The position numbers and the translations under genes were made by a program. A stretch of DNA of 64,000 nt from positions 248,001 through 312,000 of the forward strand of contig NZ_JAKWJS010000001.1 of the NCBI RefSeq assembly GCF_022761115.1, in the 5' to 3' direction. Shown here piece by piece: positions 27,396 through 36,091 of the stretch. Source of the stretch: Dyella sp. RRB7 (GTDB lineage: Bacteria > Pseudomonadota > Gammaproteobacteria > Xanthomonadales > Rhodanobacteraceae). The notes under the pieces are model-generated. The model did not search any database, was not told the DNA's origin, and worked only from the letters and a program-made list of their open reading frames with translations. How positions within the stretch are numbered: position 1 is the first letter of the stretch; the number at the start of each line of letters is the position of its first letter.

Positions 27396-27531
27396 TCAAG
27401 CCGCCTCACTCTCCAACGGCAATCGACACAACCGCCGCACATCCAGCAACGCCACAAACCCGCCCTGCCACGGCGGTACACACCATGCACCGGATCATCA
27501 TCGCGTGGCACACCACCCGGCAGCGGCATGG
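27396..27531 (-). pseudogene. Duplicated, frameshifted 3' fragment of cheW
   Basis: About 110 bp (27421-27531) nearly identical to the 3' end of the complete cheW at 28969-29100, including a 48-bp perfect match (27427-27474 versus 29000-29047). A two-base insertion near 27475 breaks the frame. The last codons differ (ending LESEAA, then a stop at 27396-27398, rather than LESETG), so it looks like an allelic remnant rather than a recent exact copy. The unrelated gene 27498-28775 lies between the two copies. Confidence 0.82.
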
Positions 27532-28775
27532 CCCGTGAGCGGCGCTTCGAGATACGCCTCCCAACGCCAGCCGGTCGCGATGCCGGCGTCATGGCTGCCG
27601 TCCGCGGCCACATGCACCAGCGGCTCGGCCGGCAACGTGTCGCCCGTGTAGAACAGGCGCGGTACGTCACTGCGCGGCTCGCCCTGACTCGACTGATCGC
27701 CGACGGCGCGATACCAACCGCCTTCGGTGACCTTGCTGCCCACGGTCAATGCGGGCAAGGTGGCCTCACGTTGGCGTCGCGCCGCTTCCAGCCTGGACAG
27801 GTCGGCGTCGTTGGTGGGGTAGTTGCACTCGAAGCGGTTGCCGCTGGTTGGGCGAAACCACATTTGCACCGAGCCCTTGAGGCTGGCCGGGGCTAGCACA
27901 TGCAGGGAATTCACCGAGCCACGTGTGGTGTAATTGCCCGCTGGGAACGGTTTCTCGGCATAGCTCAGAAACATCACATCGCGGTGTTGTCCGGCAGGTA
28001 CGATCAAGCGCCCATCGGGGAAGCTTTGCCCCGGCGCCAGTGACGTGCCGCCTAACCTGGGTAGACCAAACTCGTGCCCCGTATCGCCATCGGCTCCTAC
28101 CGCTACATAAGTAGCCCCCTCGCCCATCGGGTTGCGAATGCCCTCCCATTGCTCAGGGCTTTCCAACACAAGGTCCTCCTTGCCGCTATTGATCAACCGC
28201 AAGGTAACCTTGAGCTTGTCGCCTGCGGGCGCCACATAAGTCTCCGCTTCCAGCCACACCTGGCGGCTGCCTTGGGCACTCATGCCTTCGCGGTAATAGG
28301 ACAACAGCAAGTTACCAAACAGGTAGGTCAGCATCTTCGCATCGCGGCCGCCCACAATGGGGTCCGCACTGGCACTCTTGATTTCACCGGAGGCGCAGCG
28401 GGCACTGCCCCAGCCCATCGAATTACCGGGGTTCATGCCACCAAAGTCGGTCCCCTCGCAAATCACCTTGCGCGCCTGATCCCAACGGGGATCGGGCGCC
28501 GTTAGCGGCCCCTCCAGCACCCCCGCACCGGTGCCTTGCCCCAATGGGGTGGCTTTTTCGATGTCGGGCACGCCGCCCCGGTAGATCACCCGAAAACGTC
28601 CATCAGCGACGCTGACGCCGTGCTTGTAGTCGCCCCAGTCGCCGCTCAGTGCCACGGCGTCAACGGCTTGATGGTCGGGGCTGGCATGGGTCGTGGTGGT
28701 GGTTCCTAAAAAGCTGATAAATCCAACGAGGGCGAGATATTGCAGGCGGCGCACCTGTCGCAGCGGGCGGGTCAT
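27498..28775 (-). CDS. Exported protein of unknown function in the interrupted cheW 3' region
   Basis: 425 residues. Signal peptide with hydrophobic core LALVGFISFLG and probable cleavage after THA. The mature part is rich in Gly, Trp and Cys (CEGTDFGGMNPGNSMGWGSARC; KVTLRLINSGKEDLVLESPEQWEG; GWYRAVGD.. and GWRWEAYLEAP near the end), mostly beta-prone. No family recognised. The final ~10 codons (GHAAAGWCATR) are read from the duplicated cheW fragment in a different frame, so the native C terminus may be lost. Not related to chemotaxis by sequence; probably acquired. Confidence 0.7.
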   Translation of the reverse strand: MTRPLRQVRRLQYLALVGFISFLGTTTTTHASPDHQAVDAVALSGDWGDYKHGVSVADGRFRVIYRGGVPDIEKATPLGQGTGAGVLEGPLTAPDPRWDQARKVICEGTDFGGMNPGNSMGWGSARCASGEIKSASADPIVGGRDAKMLTYLFGNLLLSYYREGMSAQGSRQVWLEAETYVAPAGDKLKVTLRLINSGKEDLVLESPEQWEGIRNPMGEGATYVAVGADGDTGHEFGLPRLGGTSLAPGQSFPDGRLIVPAGQHRDVMFLSYAEKPFPAGNYTTRGSVNSLHVLAPASLKGSVQMWFRPTSGNRFECNYPTNDADLSRLEAARRQREATLPALTVGSKVTEGGWYRAVGDQSSQGEPRSDVPRLFYTGDTLPAEPLVHVAADGSHDAGIATGWRWEAYLEAPLTGHAAAGWCATR

Positions 28776-28968
28776 GGCTACTGCATCCTTTCTAACGCAA
28801 GCACGGCCCGTCGATCCCGACGGGCACAGATAGGCTGGACGCTAGTGGCGGTGCGAATACCCGTCTATCAGACAGCCCCCTAAAATGCGTACGCACCGTC
28901 CTTCATCAGGTGCGTGCCCTGAGAGCCTGTTCACCATCTCCCCGTAGCCCGCGTTGAGCCGCGGTGAG
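28776..28968. other. Non-coding gap between cheW and the exported-protein gene
   Basis: 193 bp. It holds a perfect hairpin at 28806-28825 (GCCCGTCG / CGACGGGC) in the leader of the exported-protein gene and a partly palindromic stretch near 28885 (GCGTACGC). No clear sigma28 or sigma54 promoter. It contains the right-hand boundary of the inserted segment. Confidence 0.5.
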
Positions 28969-29439
28969 TCAGCCCGTTTCGCTTTCCAGCGGCAGGCGGC
29001 ACAACCGCCGCACATCCAGCAACGCCACAAACCCGCCCTGCCACGGCAACACACCATGCACCGGATCATCATCGCGCGGCGCACCACCCGGCAGCGGCGG
29101 CGCCACCTCCGTCGTTTCCGGCGAGATCAGATCGCCCACCGCATCCACCCGCAGGCCCACCAGCTGGCTGCCATAAGCGAGCATCACCACGCGCACTTCG
29201 GCGTCGTCAGCCTCGAACGCGTCGGACAGGCCAAGCCGGCGGCGGCCATCGAGCACCGGCACGATGCGGCCACGCAGATGACGGATGCCAAGCAGGTCGG
29301 ATGCGGCACCGGGTACCGGCGTCAGCTCGCCATCACGGATGACTTCGCTCACCTGGGCCAATGGCGTGGCATACAGCTGCCCGCCGAGACGAAACGAAAG
29401 CCAGCGACCTTCGGTGGCGGGGGTGGTGGTATCGGTCAA
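28969..29439 (-). CDS. cheW: CheW-type coupling protein of the flagellar cluster
   Basis: 156 residues, one CheW domain: WLSFRLGGQLYATPLAQVSEVI, LLGIRHLRGRIVPVLDGRRRLGL, VGLRVDAVGDLISPET, and GFVALLDVRRLCRLPLES. Follows motD by 52 bp in the same direction, as cheW follows motCD in Pseudomonas and Xanthomonas, but parA and the ParC/ParP-type gene usually between them are absent here. Its 3' end is duplicated at 27.4 kb. Confidence 0.92.
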   Translation of the reverse strand: MTDTTTPATEGRWLSFRLGGQLYATPLAQVSEVIRDGELTPVPGAASDLLGIRHLRGRIVPVLDGRRRLGLSDAFEADDAEVRVVMLAYGSQLVGLRVDAVGDLISPETTEVAPPLPGGAPRDDDPVHGVLPWQGGFVALLDVRRLCRLPLESETG

Positions 29440-29491
29440 GACATCGACTCCCCGGCATGCGCCGGTGCTGCGGGCGGAACAAGGGCGAACA

Positions 29492-30607
29492 TCAGGGGCT
29501 GCGCTCCGGCGTGATGGGGCGCGGCGCGGTCACGGTGATGGTGCCGGAGGCGGCATGGGAAACCATCTCGTCCGCGGTGGACGCGGAGGCATCGCCCGTG
29601 TCGCGCGCCTCGGCCGGCGGCCCGGCGAGGATCACTTTGTTGACCGGTACATCGCTGCCGTTCGCCACGGGCGGCGTGGTGGTCACTGGCGCGCTGGCCG
29701 GTGCGGCGGCGGCAGGCGACGCCGGGGCATCGCCGCCCTCGGCGACCTGCCCCATGTGCTGGGCGTCGTTGTAGAAGCGCTTGGGCGCGTTTTCGTCACT
29801 CAGCACCACCACCAGCACGCGACGGTTGCGGTTGCGGCCGTCTTCGGTGGCGTTGTCGGCGCTGGGACGGTATTCGCTCCAGCCGACGATGCCCAGGCGC
29901 GACGGGTCGATGCCCTGCTCGGAGAACAACCGCGCCACGCTGGCGGCGCGCGCCGCGGACAGCTCCCAGTTGGAGGGATACAGCGCGGTGTTGATCGGCC
30001 GGTCGTCGGTATAGCCCTCCACCCGCACGGGGTTGCCGAAGGGCTTGAGGATGGCCGCGATCTGGTTGAGCACGCCATCGGCCGGCGGCGAAAGCTTGGC
30101 CACGCCGCTGGGAAACAGGATGTCGGTGCGCAGCTCGATTTCCAGCCAGGTAGTGGTCTTGCGCACGACCACCATCTTCTTGTCGATCAGCGGCTGCAAT
30201 GCTCGTTGCACTTCGTCGCGGATCAGCAACAGGTTCCGCTCCGACAGGGTCGGCTGCTCGGCCTGTCGCAGTTCGCGCAGATCCACCGCGCGCATCGGCG
30301 CCGGACGCTGCGGAATCGGCACGTTCACCGGCGTGGTGGCGGCGCCGGGCTGGCCGGCTGGCGCGGCTATCGCGGGGTCGACGTTGTGCGGCCGCGCGCG
30401 CGACTGCGGCATGGCCGCGATCACGTGGCTGGAACCGTTGAATGCCTCGATGATCGACTCGGACATCACGCGGTACTTGCCCTCGTTCACCACCGACACG
30501 GCGTACATCACCACGAAGAACGCGAGCAGCAACGTCATCAGGTCGGCATAGGGAATGGCCCACGCCTCGTGATTGAGATGATCCTCGTGGCGCTTGCGCC
30601 TTTTCAC
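29492..30607 (-). CDS. motD: Flagellar motor stator protein MotD
   Basis: 371 residues, MotB family. The N-terminal KRRKRHEDHLNHEAW leads to the single transmembrane/plug helix AWAIPYADLMTLLLAFFVVMYAV with the proton-channel Asp in YADLMTLL. The C-terminal OmpA-like peptidoglycan-binding domain shows VRVEGYTDDRPI, ELSAARAASVARLF and NRNRRVLVVVL. GTG start inside a GTGA overlap with motC; upstream in-frame ATGs lie inside motC and are rejected. A low-complexity Ala/Pro tail of ~90 residues follows the OmpA domain. Confidence 0.94.
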   Translation of the reverse strand: MKRRKRHEDHLNHEAWAIPYADLMTLLLAFFVVMYAVSVVNEGKYRVMSESIIEAFNGSSHVIAAMPQSRARPHNVDPAIAAPAGQPGAATTPVNVPIPQRPAPMRAVDLRELRQAEQPTLSERNLLLIRDEVQRALQPLIDKKMVVVRKTTTWLEIELRTDILFPSGVAKLSPPADGVLNQIAAILKPFGNPVRVEGYTDDRPINTALYPSNWELSAARAASVARLFSEQGIDPSRLGIVGWSEYRPSADNATEDGRNRNRRVLVVVLSDENAPKRFYNDAQHMGQVAEGGDAPASPAAAAPASAPVTTTPPVANGSDVPVNKVILAGPPAEARDTGDASASTADEMVSHAASGTITVTAPRPITPERSP

Positions 30608-31344
30608 GATAGATAACCCTGCAACTTCGCTTCGATCTGGCGCGGATTGGCGCCTTCGGCGATGGAAACCAGGCCCTCGACCAGGATCTCGCGCATCTGC
30701 GTCTGCTTGTGCACCATCCCCTTCAGGCGCGAGGCCATCGGCAGCATCAGCAGGTTGGCCAGCGCCACGCCATAGATGGTGGCCACGAAGGCCGCGGCGA
30801 TGCCGTGGCCGAGCTTGCTGGGGTCGGCGAGGTTCTGCATCACCGCCATCAGGCCCATCACCGCGCCGATGATGCCCATGGTGGGCGAGTAGATGCCGGC
30901 GTTTTCGAATACCTTGGCCGCCGCCAGGTCGCTGTGCTCGCGCGCGCCCAGCTCCACTTCGAGCACGCCGCGAATCGCATCCGGCTCGCTGCCGTCGACC
31001 AGCAACTGCAGGCCCTTGCGGGTGAAGGTATCGCTCTCGGACTCGATCTGCGGTTCCAGGCCCAGCAGGCCCTGGCGGCGCGAGATCTCGCTCCAGCCCA
31101 CGATGCGGCTGATCAGGTCCGAGGGCTGGTGCTGCGGTGGCTTGTACACCATCGGGAACATGCCCAGCGCCTGCTTGAGCACCCGGCCCGGGTTCTGCAC
31201 CAGCAGCGCCGCGATGGTGCCCAGGAACACGATGACGAAGGCCGCCGGGTTCCACAGCGCTCCCACGCTGGAGCCCTTGAGGATGGTGCCGACGATCACC
31301 ACCACGAAGGCGAGGATCGTGCCGATGAGACTTACCAGGTCCAT
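30604..31344 (-). CDS. motC: Flagellar motor stator protein MotC
   Basis: 246 residues, MotA/ExbB fold: TM1 LIGTILAFVVVIVGTIL, TM2 PAAFVIVFLGTIAALLVQ, the cytoplasmic torque loop, TM3 GIYSPTMGIIGAVMGLMAVM with the conserved proline, and TM4 FVATIYGVALANLLMLPMA. Forms the stator channel with MotD. In relatives with MotAB as well, MotCD is the second, high-torque stator; motAB are not in this window. Confidence 0.95.
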   Translation of the reverse strand: MDLVSLIGTILAFVVVIVGTILKGSSVGALWNPAAFVIVFLGTIAALLVQNPGRVLKQALGMFPMVYKPPQHQPSDLISRIVGWSEISRRQGLLGLEPQIESESDTFTRKGLQLLVDGSEPDAIRGVLEVELGAREHSDLAAAKVFENAGIYSPTMGIIGAVMGLMAVMQNLADPSKLGHGIAAAFVATIYGVALANLLMLPMASRLKGMVHKQTQMREILVEGLVSIAEGANPRQIEAKLQGYLS

Positions 31345-31345
31345 G

Positions 31346-33304
31346 TCAGGCGCTTACTCTCAGGGAAGGGAGGAGTTGGCCGTCGTTGCCGGCCAGGCCG
31401 GCCAGGTCCATCACCAGCGCGAGACGGCCATCGCCGGTGACGGTGGCGCCCGCCACGGCGGGCACGCCTTCGAACAGGGGACCAAGCGGTTTCACCATGA
31501 CGTCTTCGCGCCCCAGCACGTCGTGCACCAGGCAACCCAGACGCATGTGGCCGATGTGCAGCACCACCACATGCCGACCCGACGGGCCGGTGACGCCGAC
31601 CCAGCCGGCCAGGTCGGCCAGCGCCAGCGCACGGCCACGATGGGCCGCCACCACGCGGCCATCCAGGCGCTGTTGCTGCCCGGACGCCAGCTCGAAGACT
31701 TCCTCGATATTGCTGAGCGGCAGCGCCAGCAGGCGTGCGCCCACGCGCACCATCAGCACGCGCTGGATCGCCAGGGTGAGCGGCACGGCCAGCTCCAGCG
31801 TACTGCCGCGACCCAGCTGCGAACGCACCTGCAGCGTGCCGCCCAGTTCGGCGACGCGGGTTTTCACCACGTCCATGCCAACGCCGCGCCCGGAGATATC
31901 CGACACGGTGGCGGCGGTACTGAAGCCCGGGCGGAAAATCAGCTCATAGCATTCGTTTTCGCTGAGGCGCGCCGCCTGCGCCTCGTCGATGACGCCCTTC
32001 TCCACCGCCTTGCGGCGCAGGACGTCGGGATTCATGCCGCGACCGTCATCGGCCACGGTGATGACGATGCGCTCGCCACGCTGGCTTGCCGACAGCGTCA
32101 CCTTGCCCTTGCGCGGCTTGCCGGCGCGCTCGCGCTCATCGGGCATTTCCAGGCCATGATCGAGCGCGTTGCGGATCAGGTGCACCATGGGGTCGGCCAA
32201 CGCCTCGACCAGGCTGCGATCGAGATCGGTGCCCTCGCCTTCCTGCACCAGTTCCACTTCCTTGCCGAGCTGGCGCGAAAGATCGCGCACGATGCGCGGG
32301 AAGCGCTGGAACAGGCGCCCCACCGGCTGCATGCGCATGCCCAGCACGGCGTTCTGCAGCGCGTCGGAGACGCGATCGAGCTCGCTCGCGGCGAGCGCGA
32401 GGGTTTCATCGCCGTGCTTGGCGGCGAGACTGAGCAGGCGGTTGCGCACCAGCACCAGTTCACCGGCGCGATGCACCAGCGCATCGAGGCGGGCGGTGTC
32501 CACGCGCACGGTGGCTTCCGGCGCCGGCGCCGCGTGGCGTGCCGCGGGGGCGGCCGCAGGCGCGGCGGGAGTCGGTGCCGCCGCTGGCGTGCCAGGGGCC
32601 GCACCCTTGCCGTGCAGGTTGTCGAGCAGCGCCTCGAACTCATCGTCGGAGATGCTGCCGGAGACGGCCGGCGGCGCCACGGCGACAGGCGCCGTACCGG
32701 GCGTGACGCCCTTGCCGTGCAGGTTGTCGAGCAACGCTTCGAATTCGTCGTCGCTGATGCTGCCCGAGGCCACCGGCGCCGATGCCGGCGCGCCGGGAGC
32801 ACCACCGCTGCCATAGAGGCTGTCCAGCAGTGCTTCGAATTCGGAGTCGTCGATGGTGCCGTCGCCCGGCGGCGCGGCCACCGGCGGCGCTACCGGCCTG
32901 GGCGGCGGCGGCGGTGTGGCCGCGGCACCCGGCGTCAGGCGCTGCAGCAAGCTCGGCGGCGGCATGGCCATGGCGCTGCCGCCGGCCAGCGAGGCCAGCA
33001 TGTCATTGAGCAGGTCCAGTGCTTCGAGCAACGCATCCATGCGGCTGGCGTCGAGCAGCAACTGGCCGTTGCGCGCGACGTTGAGCAGATCTTCCGCGTG
33101 ATGGCATAGCTGCACCATCGGCTCGATGGCGAGAAAGCCGGCACCGCCCTTCACCGTGTGAAAGGCGCGGAACACCGCATTGAGCAGCTCGGCGTCGCGC
33201 GGCGCGGTCTCCAGGCCGATCAACTGCTCGCCCAGACGCTGCACCAGCTCCCCGGCTTCCACCAGGAAATCATTGCGCAGCTCGCTGTCCAGCGACGGAT
33301 CCAT
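31346..33304 (-). CDS. cheA: Chemotaxis histidine kinase CheA of the flagellar cluster
   Basis: 652 residues. P1 with phospho-His in FRAFHTVKGGAGFLA; a long Ala/Pro linker carrying three copies of a D-x-E-F-E-A-L-L-D motif in place of a globular P2; P3 (TARLDALVHRAGELVLVRN); P4 with LIRNALDHGLEMP, DDGRGMN and [14 protein letters not shown]5 CheW-like. It phosphorylates CheY encoded two genes upstream. cheZ ends 2 bp before its start. The cheB that usually follows is missing here and present only at 13 kb. Confidence 0.95.
   Translation of the reverse strand: MDPSLDSELRNDFLVEAGELVQRLGEQLIGLETAPRDAELLNAVFRAFHTVKGGAGFLAIEPMVQLCHHAEDLLNVARNGQLLLDASRMDALLEALDLLNDMLASLAGGSAMAMPPPSLLQRLTPGAAATPPPPPRPVAPPVAAPPGDGTIDDSEFEALLDSLYGSGGAPGAPASAPVASGSISDDEFEALLDNLHGKGVTPGTAPVAVAPPAVSGSISDDEFEALLDNLHGKGAAPGTPAAAPTPAAPAAAPAARHAAPAPEATVRVDTARLDALVHRAGELVLVRNRLLSLAAKHGDETLALAASELDRVSDALQNAVLGMRMQPVGRLFQRFPRIVRDLSRQLGKEVELVQEGEGTDLDRSLVEALADPMVHLIRNALDHGLEMPDERERAGKPRKGKVTLSASQRGERIVITVADDGRGMNPDVLRRKAVEKGVIDEAQAARLSENECYELIFRPGFSTAATVSDISGRGVGMDVVKTRVAELGGTLQVRSQLGRGSTLELAVPLTLAIQRVLMVRVGARLLALPLSNIEEVFELASGQQQRLDGRVVAAHRGRALALADLAGWVGVTGPSGRHVVVLHIGHMRLGCLVHDVLGREDVMVKPLGPLFEGVPAVAGATVTGDGRLALVMDLAGLAGNDGQLLPSLRVSA
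32606..32862 (-). repeat. Three in-frame repeats encoding the CheA linker motif
   Basis: Segments near 32607-32665, 32709-32767 and 32812-32862 encode ISDDEFEALLDNLHG, ISDDEFEALLDNLHG and IDDSEFEALLDSLYG, with a period of ~102 bases (34 residues). The first two are almost identical in DNA, indicating a recent duplication. Separated by Ala/Pro/Gly linkers. Confidence 0.85.
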
Positions 33305-33306
33305 GC

Positions 33307-33945
33307 TCAGAATCCAAATTCGCTCAGCAGACGATCAGCCTCGTCCTGGCTGGTGACCTTGACCGGGCCCACCGCGGCTTCGCCGGCCAGTGCGCCGGTG
33401 AGGCTGACCAGTTCCAGCAACGAGTTCTCCACGCTGCCGATGAAGTTGACCACTTTCTTGATGCGCTGGCCGGACAAGTCCTGCCATGACTGCGCCACCA
33501 CGAAATCGGCCAGTCCGTCGCGGCATTCGTTGGCGAAGGCGGCAGCCTGCACGGCAAGCACGTGGGCGACGTCGCCCGGCGGCGTGCCGTCGATGACCTC
33601 GCTGGCGTTCTGCGCCACGGCGTCGGCCTGCGGACGCATGCGCTCGGCGAAATCGAGCGTGCGGTGCGCGGCCTGCGAACTCATTTCCAGCACGTCTTCC
33701 AGATGCTTGCGCGCATCGGCGACGCTGCCCGGCACGCCCTCCTGGGCCAGGTCGCCACCGAGACGGCGCACCGCGTCGTGGAGGTCGCGCGCCAACAGGC
33801 CCAGCGCGCGGAACAGGCGGTGCTCGCGCTGGCGCACCAGCACGTCCAGGGCCTGCTCGAAGGCGGCGCCATCGGCGCTGTTGAGCAGGTCATGCAGTTC
33901 GGGCGGCAGCGTTTCGCCGGTCAACAGGGCAGGTTGTGCGGTCAT
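33307..33945 (-). CDS. cheZ: CheY-phosphate phosphatase CheZ
   Basis: 212 residues, long helical hairpin with the catalytic Gln region [17 protein letters not shown] and a C-terminal CheY-binding peptide [12 protein letters not shown]. It dephosphorylates CheY~P, ending the turn signal. Overlaps cheY by four bases (ATGA). Confidence 0.95.
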   Translation of the reverse strand: MTAQPALLTGETLPPELHDLLNSADGAAFEQALDVLVRQREHRLFRALGLLARDLHDAVRRLGGDLAQEGVPGSVADARKHLEDVLEMSSQAAHRTLDFAERMRPQADAVAQNASEVIDGTPPGDVAHVLAVQAAAFANECRDGLADFVVAQSWQDLSGQRIKKVVNFIGSVENSLLELVSLTGALAGEAAVGPVKVTSQDEADRLLSEFGF

Positions 33946-34349
33946 GCGGTGGCTCCGCTCGCGGCAAGGCGCTCAAAGATCTTGGTGAGTTTTTCCTGCA
34001 GGGTGGCGGCGGTGAATGGCTTGACGATGTAGCCGTTCACGCCGGCCTGGGCGGCGGCGATGATCTGGTCGCGATTGTTTTCCGCCGTGACCATCAGCAC
34101 CGGCATGCCCTTCAGCGAGGGCTCGGCGCGAATGGCGCGCAACAGGTCGATGCCGGTCATGTTGGGCATGTTCCAGTCGGTGACGACCAGGTCGAACGCG
34201 TTGGCGCGCAGCATGGTCAGCGCGTTCTCGCCGTCGTCGGCTTCCTGGATCAGCGGATTGCTGAAACCCAGCTCCACCAGCAGGTTGCGAACGATGCGCC
34301 GCATGGTGGAAAAGTCGTCCACCACCAGGATCTTCATATTCTTGTCCAA
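33942..34349 (-). CDS. cheY: Chemotaxis response regulator CheY
   Basis: 135 residues: [20 protein letters not shown], phospho-Asp in [14 protein letters not shown], Thr in [10 protein letters not shown], Lys in [11 protein letters not shown]. The DFSTMRRI signature is that of motor-binding CheY. TTG start at 34349 has GGAG eight bases upstream and gives the common N terminus MDKNMKIL; ATG at 34337 is the alternative. The 64-bp gap to fliA has no convincing promoter. Confidence 0.95.
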   Translation of the reverse strand: MDKNMKILVVDDFSTMRRIVRNLLVELGFSNPLIQEADDGENALTMLRANAFDLVVTDWNMPNMTGIDLLRAIRAEPSLKGMPVLMVTAENNRDQIIAAAQAGVNGYIVKPFTAATLQEKLTKIFERLAASGATA

Positions 34350-34413
34350 ACCACTTTCTCCGCTTGCACCGTGCGGTCCGGTGCGCCAAGCCTCAGGGAA
34401 TGTTGGGGTGCTG

Positions 34414-35148
34414 CTATGCGTGTTCGCGCCAGCCTGTCATGCGCGCACGCAGTCGCACGATGGCCTGGCCATGGATCTGGCATACCCTCGACTCGGTGAC
34501 GCCAAGTACTGCGCCGATCTCCTTGAGGTTCATTTCCTCTTCGTAATACAGCGACATCACCAACTGCTCGCGTTCGGGCAGGCTGCCGATCGATTCGATC
34601 AGCGCCTCGCGCATGCCATCGCGCTCGACGTTGTCCTGCGGTCCCAGGCTGTCCGCGTCAGCCACATCCAGCGCCGCGCCACCTTCGGCGTCGTCGGGCA
34701 CGGACAGGCTGAGCAACCGGGCGCTTGCCGCGTCGGCCAATGCCTGGTGGTACTCCTCCGGCCCCATGCCCAGTCGCCGCATCACCTCGGCGTCCTCGGC
34801 ATCGGCACCGGTTTCTATCTCGATCTGGCGTACCACCTCGGCCATCTCGCGTACCTTCCGGTGTACCGAGCGGGGCGTCCAGTCGGTGCGTCGCAGCTCG
34901 TCGAGCATGGCGCCACGGATGCGGATGCCCGCAAACGTTTCGAAGCTCGCGTTGCGCCCGGTGGTGAAATTTCGCGCAGCCTCCAGTAGACCGATCATGC
35001 CGGCCTGGATCAGGTCTGCCACATCGACACTCGGCGGCAATCGACCCATCAGGTGATAGGCGATGCGTCGCACCAGTGGCGCATGCTGGCGAACCAATTC
35101 GTCGGCACTTTGCCGTTGCAGTTGCAGGTATTCGGAAGCCACGTTCAT
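34414..35148 (-). CDS. fliA: Flagellar sigma factor sigma28 (FliA)
   Basis: 244 residues. Region 2: [41 protein letters not shown], then [22 protein letters not shown]. Region 3: [17 protein letters not shown]. Region 4: [42 protein letters not shown]. It directs RNA polymerase to late flagellar promoters; several matching sites are in this window. The start lies one base after the fleN stop. flgM (anti-sigma) is not in this window. Confidence 0.96.
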   Translation of the reverse strand: MNVASEYLQLQRQSADELVRQHAPLVRRIAYHLMGRLPPSVDVADLIQAGMIGLLEAARNFTTGRNASFETFAGIRIRGAMLDELRRTDWTPRSVHRKVREMAEVVRQIEIETGADAEDAEVMRRLGMGPEEYHQALADAASARLLSLSVPDDAEGGAALDVADADSLGPQDNVERDGMREALIESIGSLPEREQLVMSLYYEEEMNLKEIGAVLGVTESRVCQIHGQAIVRLRARMTGWREHA

Positions 35149-35149
35149 C

Positions 35150-36091
35150 TCACCACCCGGTCGCCGCTGCGGCCTGCCTGCTGAAGAAGGCGATGCGGTC
35201 CAGCGCCAGTCGCTCGGGTTCACCCCATGTATCGACCGCACCTGCCAATTGCTTGAATGCCTCCGCCGACCGGCTGGCCGGCCACAGGTCCACCACCGCG
35301 CTCTGCCGGCGAATGGCCTGCCGGAGCCGTTCGTCCTGCGGCACCATGCCCATGAATTCCAGCGCCACGTCGAGGAAGCGGTCGCATACGCGCGCCAGCT
35401 TCTGATGCAGCGCGCGGGCTTCGCCGGCGTTGCGCACCATGTTGGCGACCATGCGGAAGCGACGCACGCCGAAGTCGCGGCTCAACACCTTCAGCACCGC
35501 ATAGGCGTCGGTGAGCGAGGCCGGCTCGTCGCAGACCACCAGCACCACGTCGTCCGCCGCCGCCGCGAACATCGCCACGTTGTCGGACAGGCCCGCCGCG
35601 GTATCCACCAGCAGGTAGTCCGGCGGCACCGCCAGGTCGTCGAAGGCGCGGATCACGGCCGCGTGCTCGTTGTTGCTCAGCTGCGCCAGCCGCCGCGTGC
35701 CCGAGCCGGCCGGCACCACTTTCAACCCGTGGGGGCCGGTGAGCAGCAGATCCTCGATGCCGCAGCTGCCGTCGAGCAGGTGGCCGATATGGCGCGTGGG
35801 GGTCAGCCCCAGCAGCACATCGATATTGGCCAGCCCCATGTCCGCATCGAGCAGGATGACCTCGTGCCCGGCCATCGCCAGCGACATGCCGAGGTTGACC
35901 GAAATGGTGGTCTTGCCCACGCCGCCCTTGCCGCCGGCCACCGCAATGGCGCGGCAACGCCGGCGCGCTGGTGGCCGGGCCAGGCCGAACGCCTGGTCGT
36001 GGGAGGGCGCCTGCTTGCCATGCCGCTCAGCCAACGCGCGCAACATGCCTTCCAGACCCATCGCCTGATTCATCGCGAAGACACCGTTCAT
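35150..36091 (-). CDS. fleN: MinD-like ATPase FleN (FlhG), flagellar number regulator
   Basis: 313 residues. Deviant Walker A AVAGGKGGVGKTTISVNLG, Walker A' region VILLDADMGLANIDVLLGL, and Walker B-like YLLVDTAAGLSDNVAMF. It limits flagellar number and antagonises FleQ. Coupled to flhF by ATGA. An in-frame ATG six codons downstream is also possible. Confidence 0.95.
   Translation of the reverse strand: MNGVFAMNQAMGLEGMLRALAERHGKQAPSHDQAFGLARPPARRRCRAIAVAGGKGGVGKTTISVNLGMSLAMAGHEVILLDADMGLANIDVLLGLTPTRHIGHLLDGSCGIEDLLLTGPHGLKVVPAGSGTRRLAQLSNNEHAAVIRAFDDLAVPPDYLLVDTAAGLSDNVAMFAAAADDVVLVVCDEPASLTDAYAVLKVLSRDFGVRRFRMVANMVRNAGEARALHQKLARVCDRFLDVALEFMGMVPQDERLRQAIRRQSAVVDLWPASRSAEAFKQLAGAVDTWGEPERLALDRIAFFSRQAAAATGW

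Noticed and set aside
27317-27670. A 117-codon minus-strand frame containing cheW-like DNA
   Set aside because: It reads the duplicated cheW fragment mostly in a non-cheW frame and overlaps the exported-protein gene; explained as pseudogene plus shadow.
29492-31255. motD extended to 587 codons
   Set aside because: The extra N-terminal part is motC read in the wrong frame. The GTG at 30607 in a GTGA overlap gives the conserved MotB-type start.
32606-32862. Possible CRISPR-like or intergenic repeat array
   Set aside because: The repeats are in frame inside cheA and encode a protein motif; no spacers or cas genes.
34350-34413. Possible sigma54 promoter between fliA and cheY
   Set aside because: GG-N10-GC spacing exists but most other -24/-12 bases disagree, and the gene lies inside a long operon.
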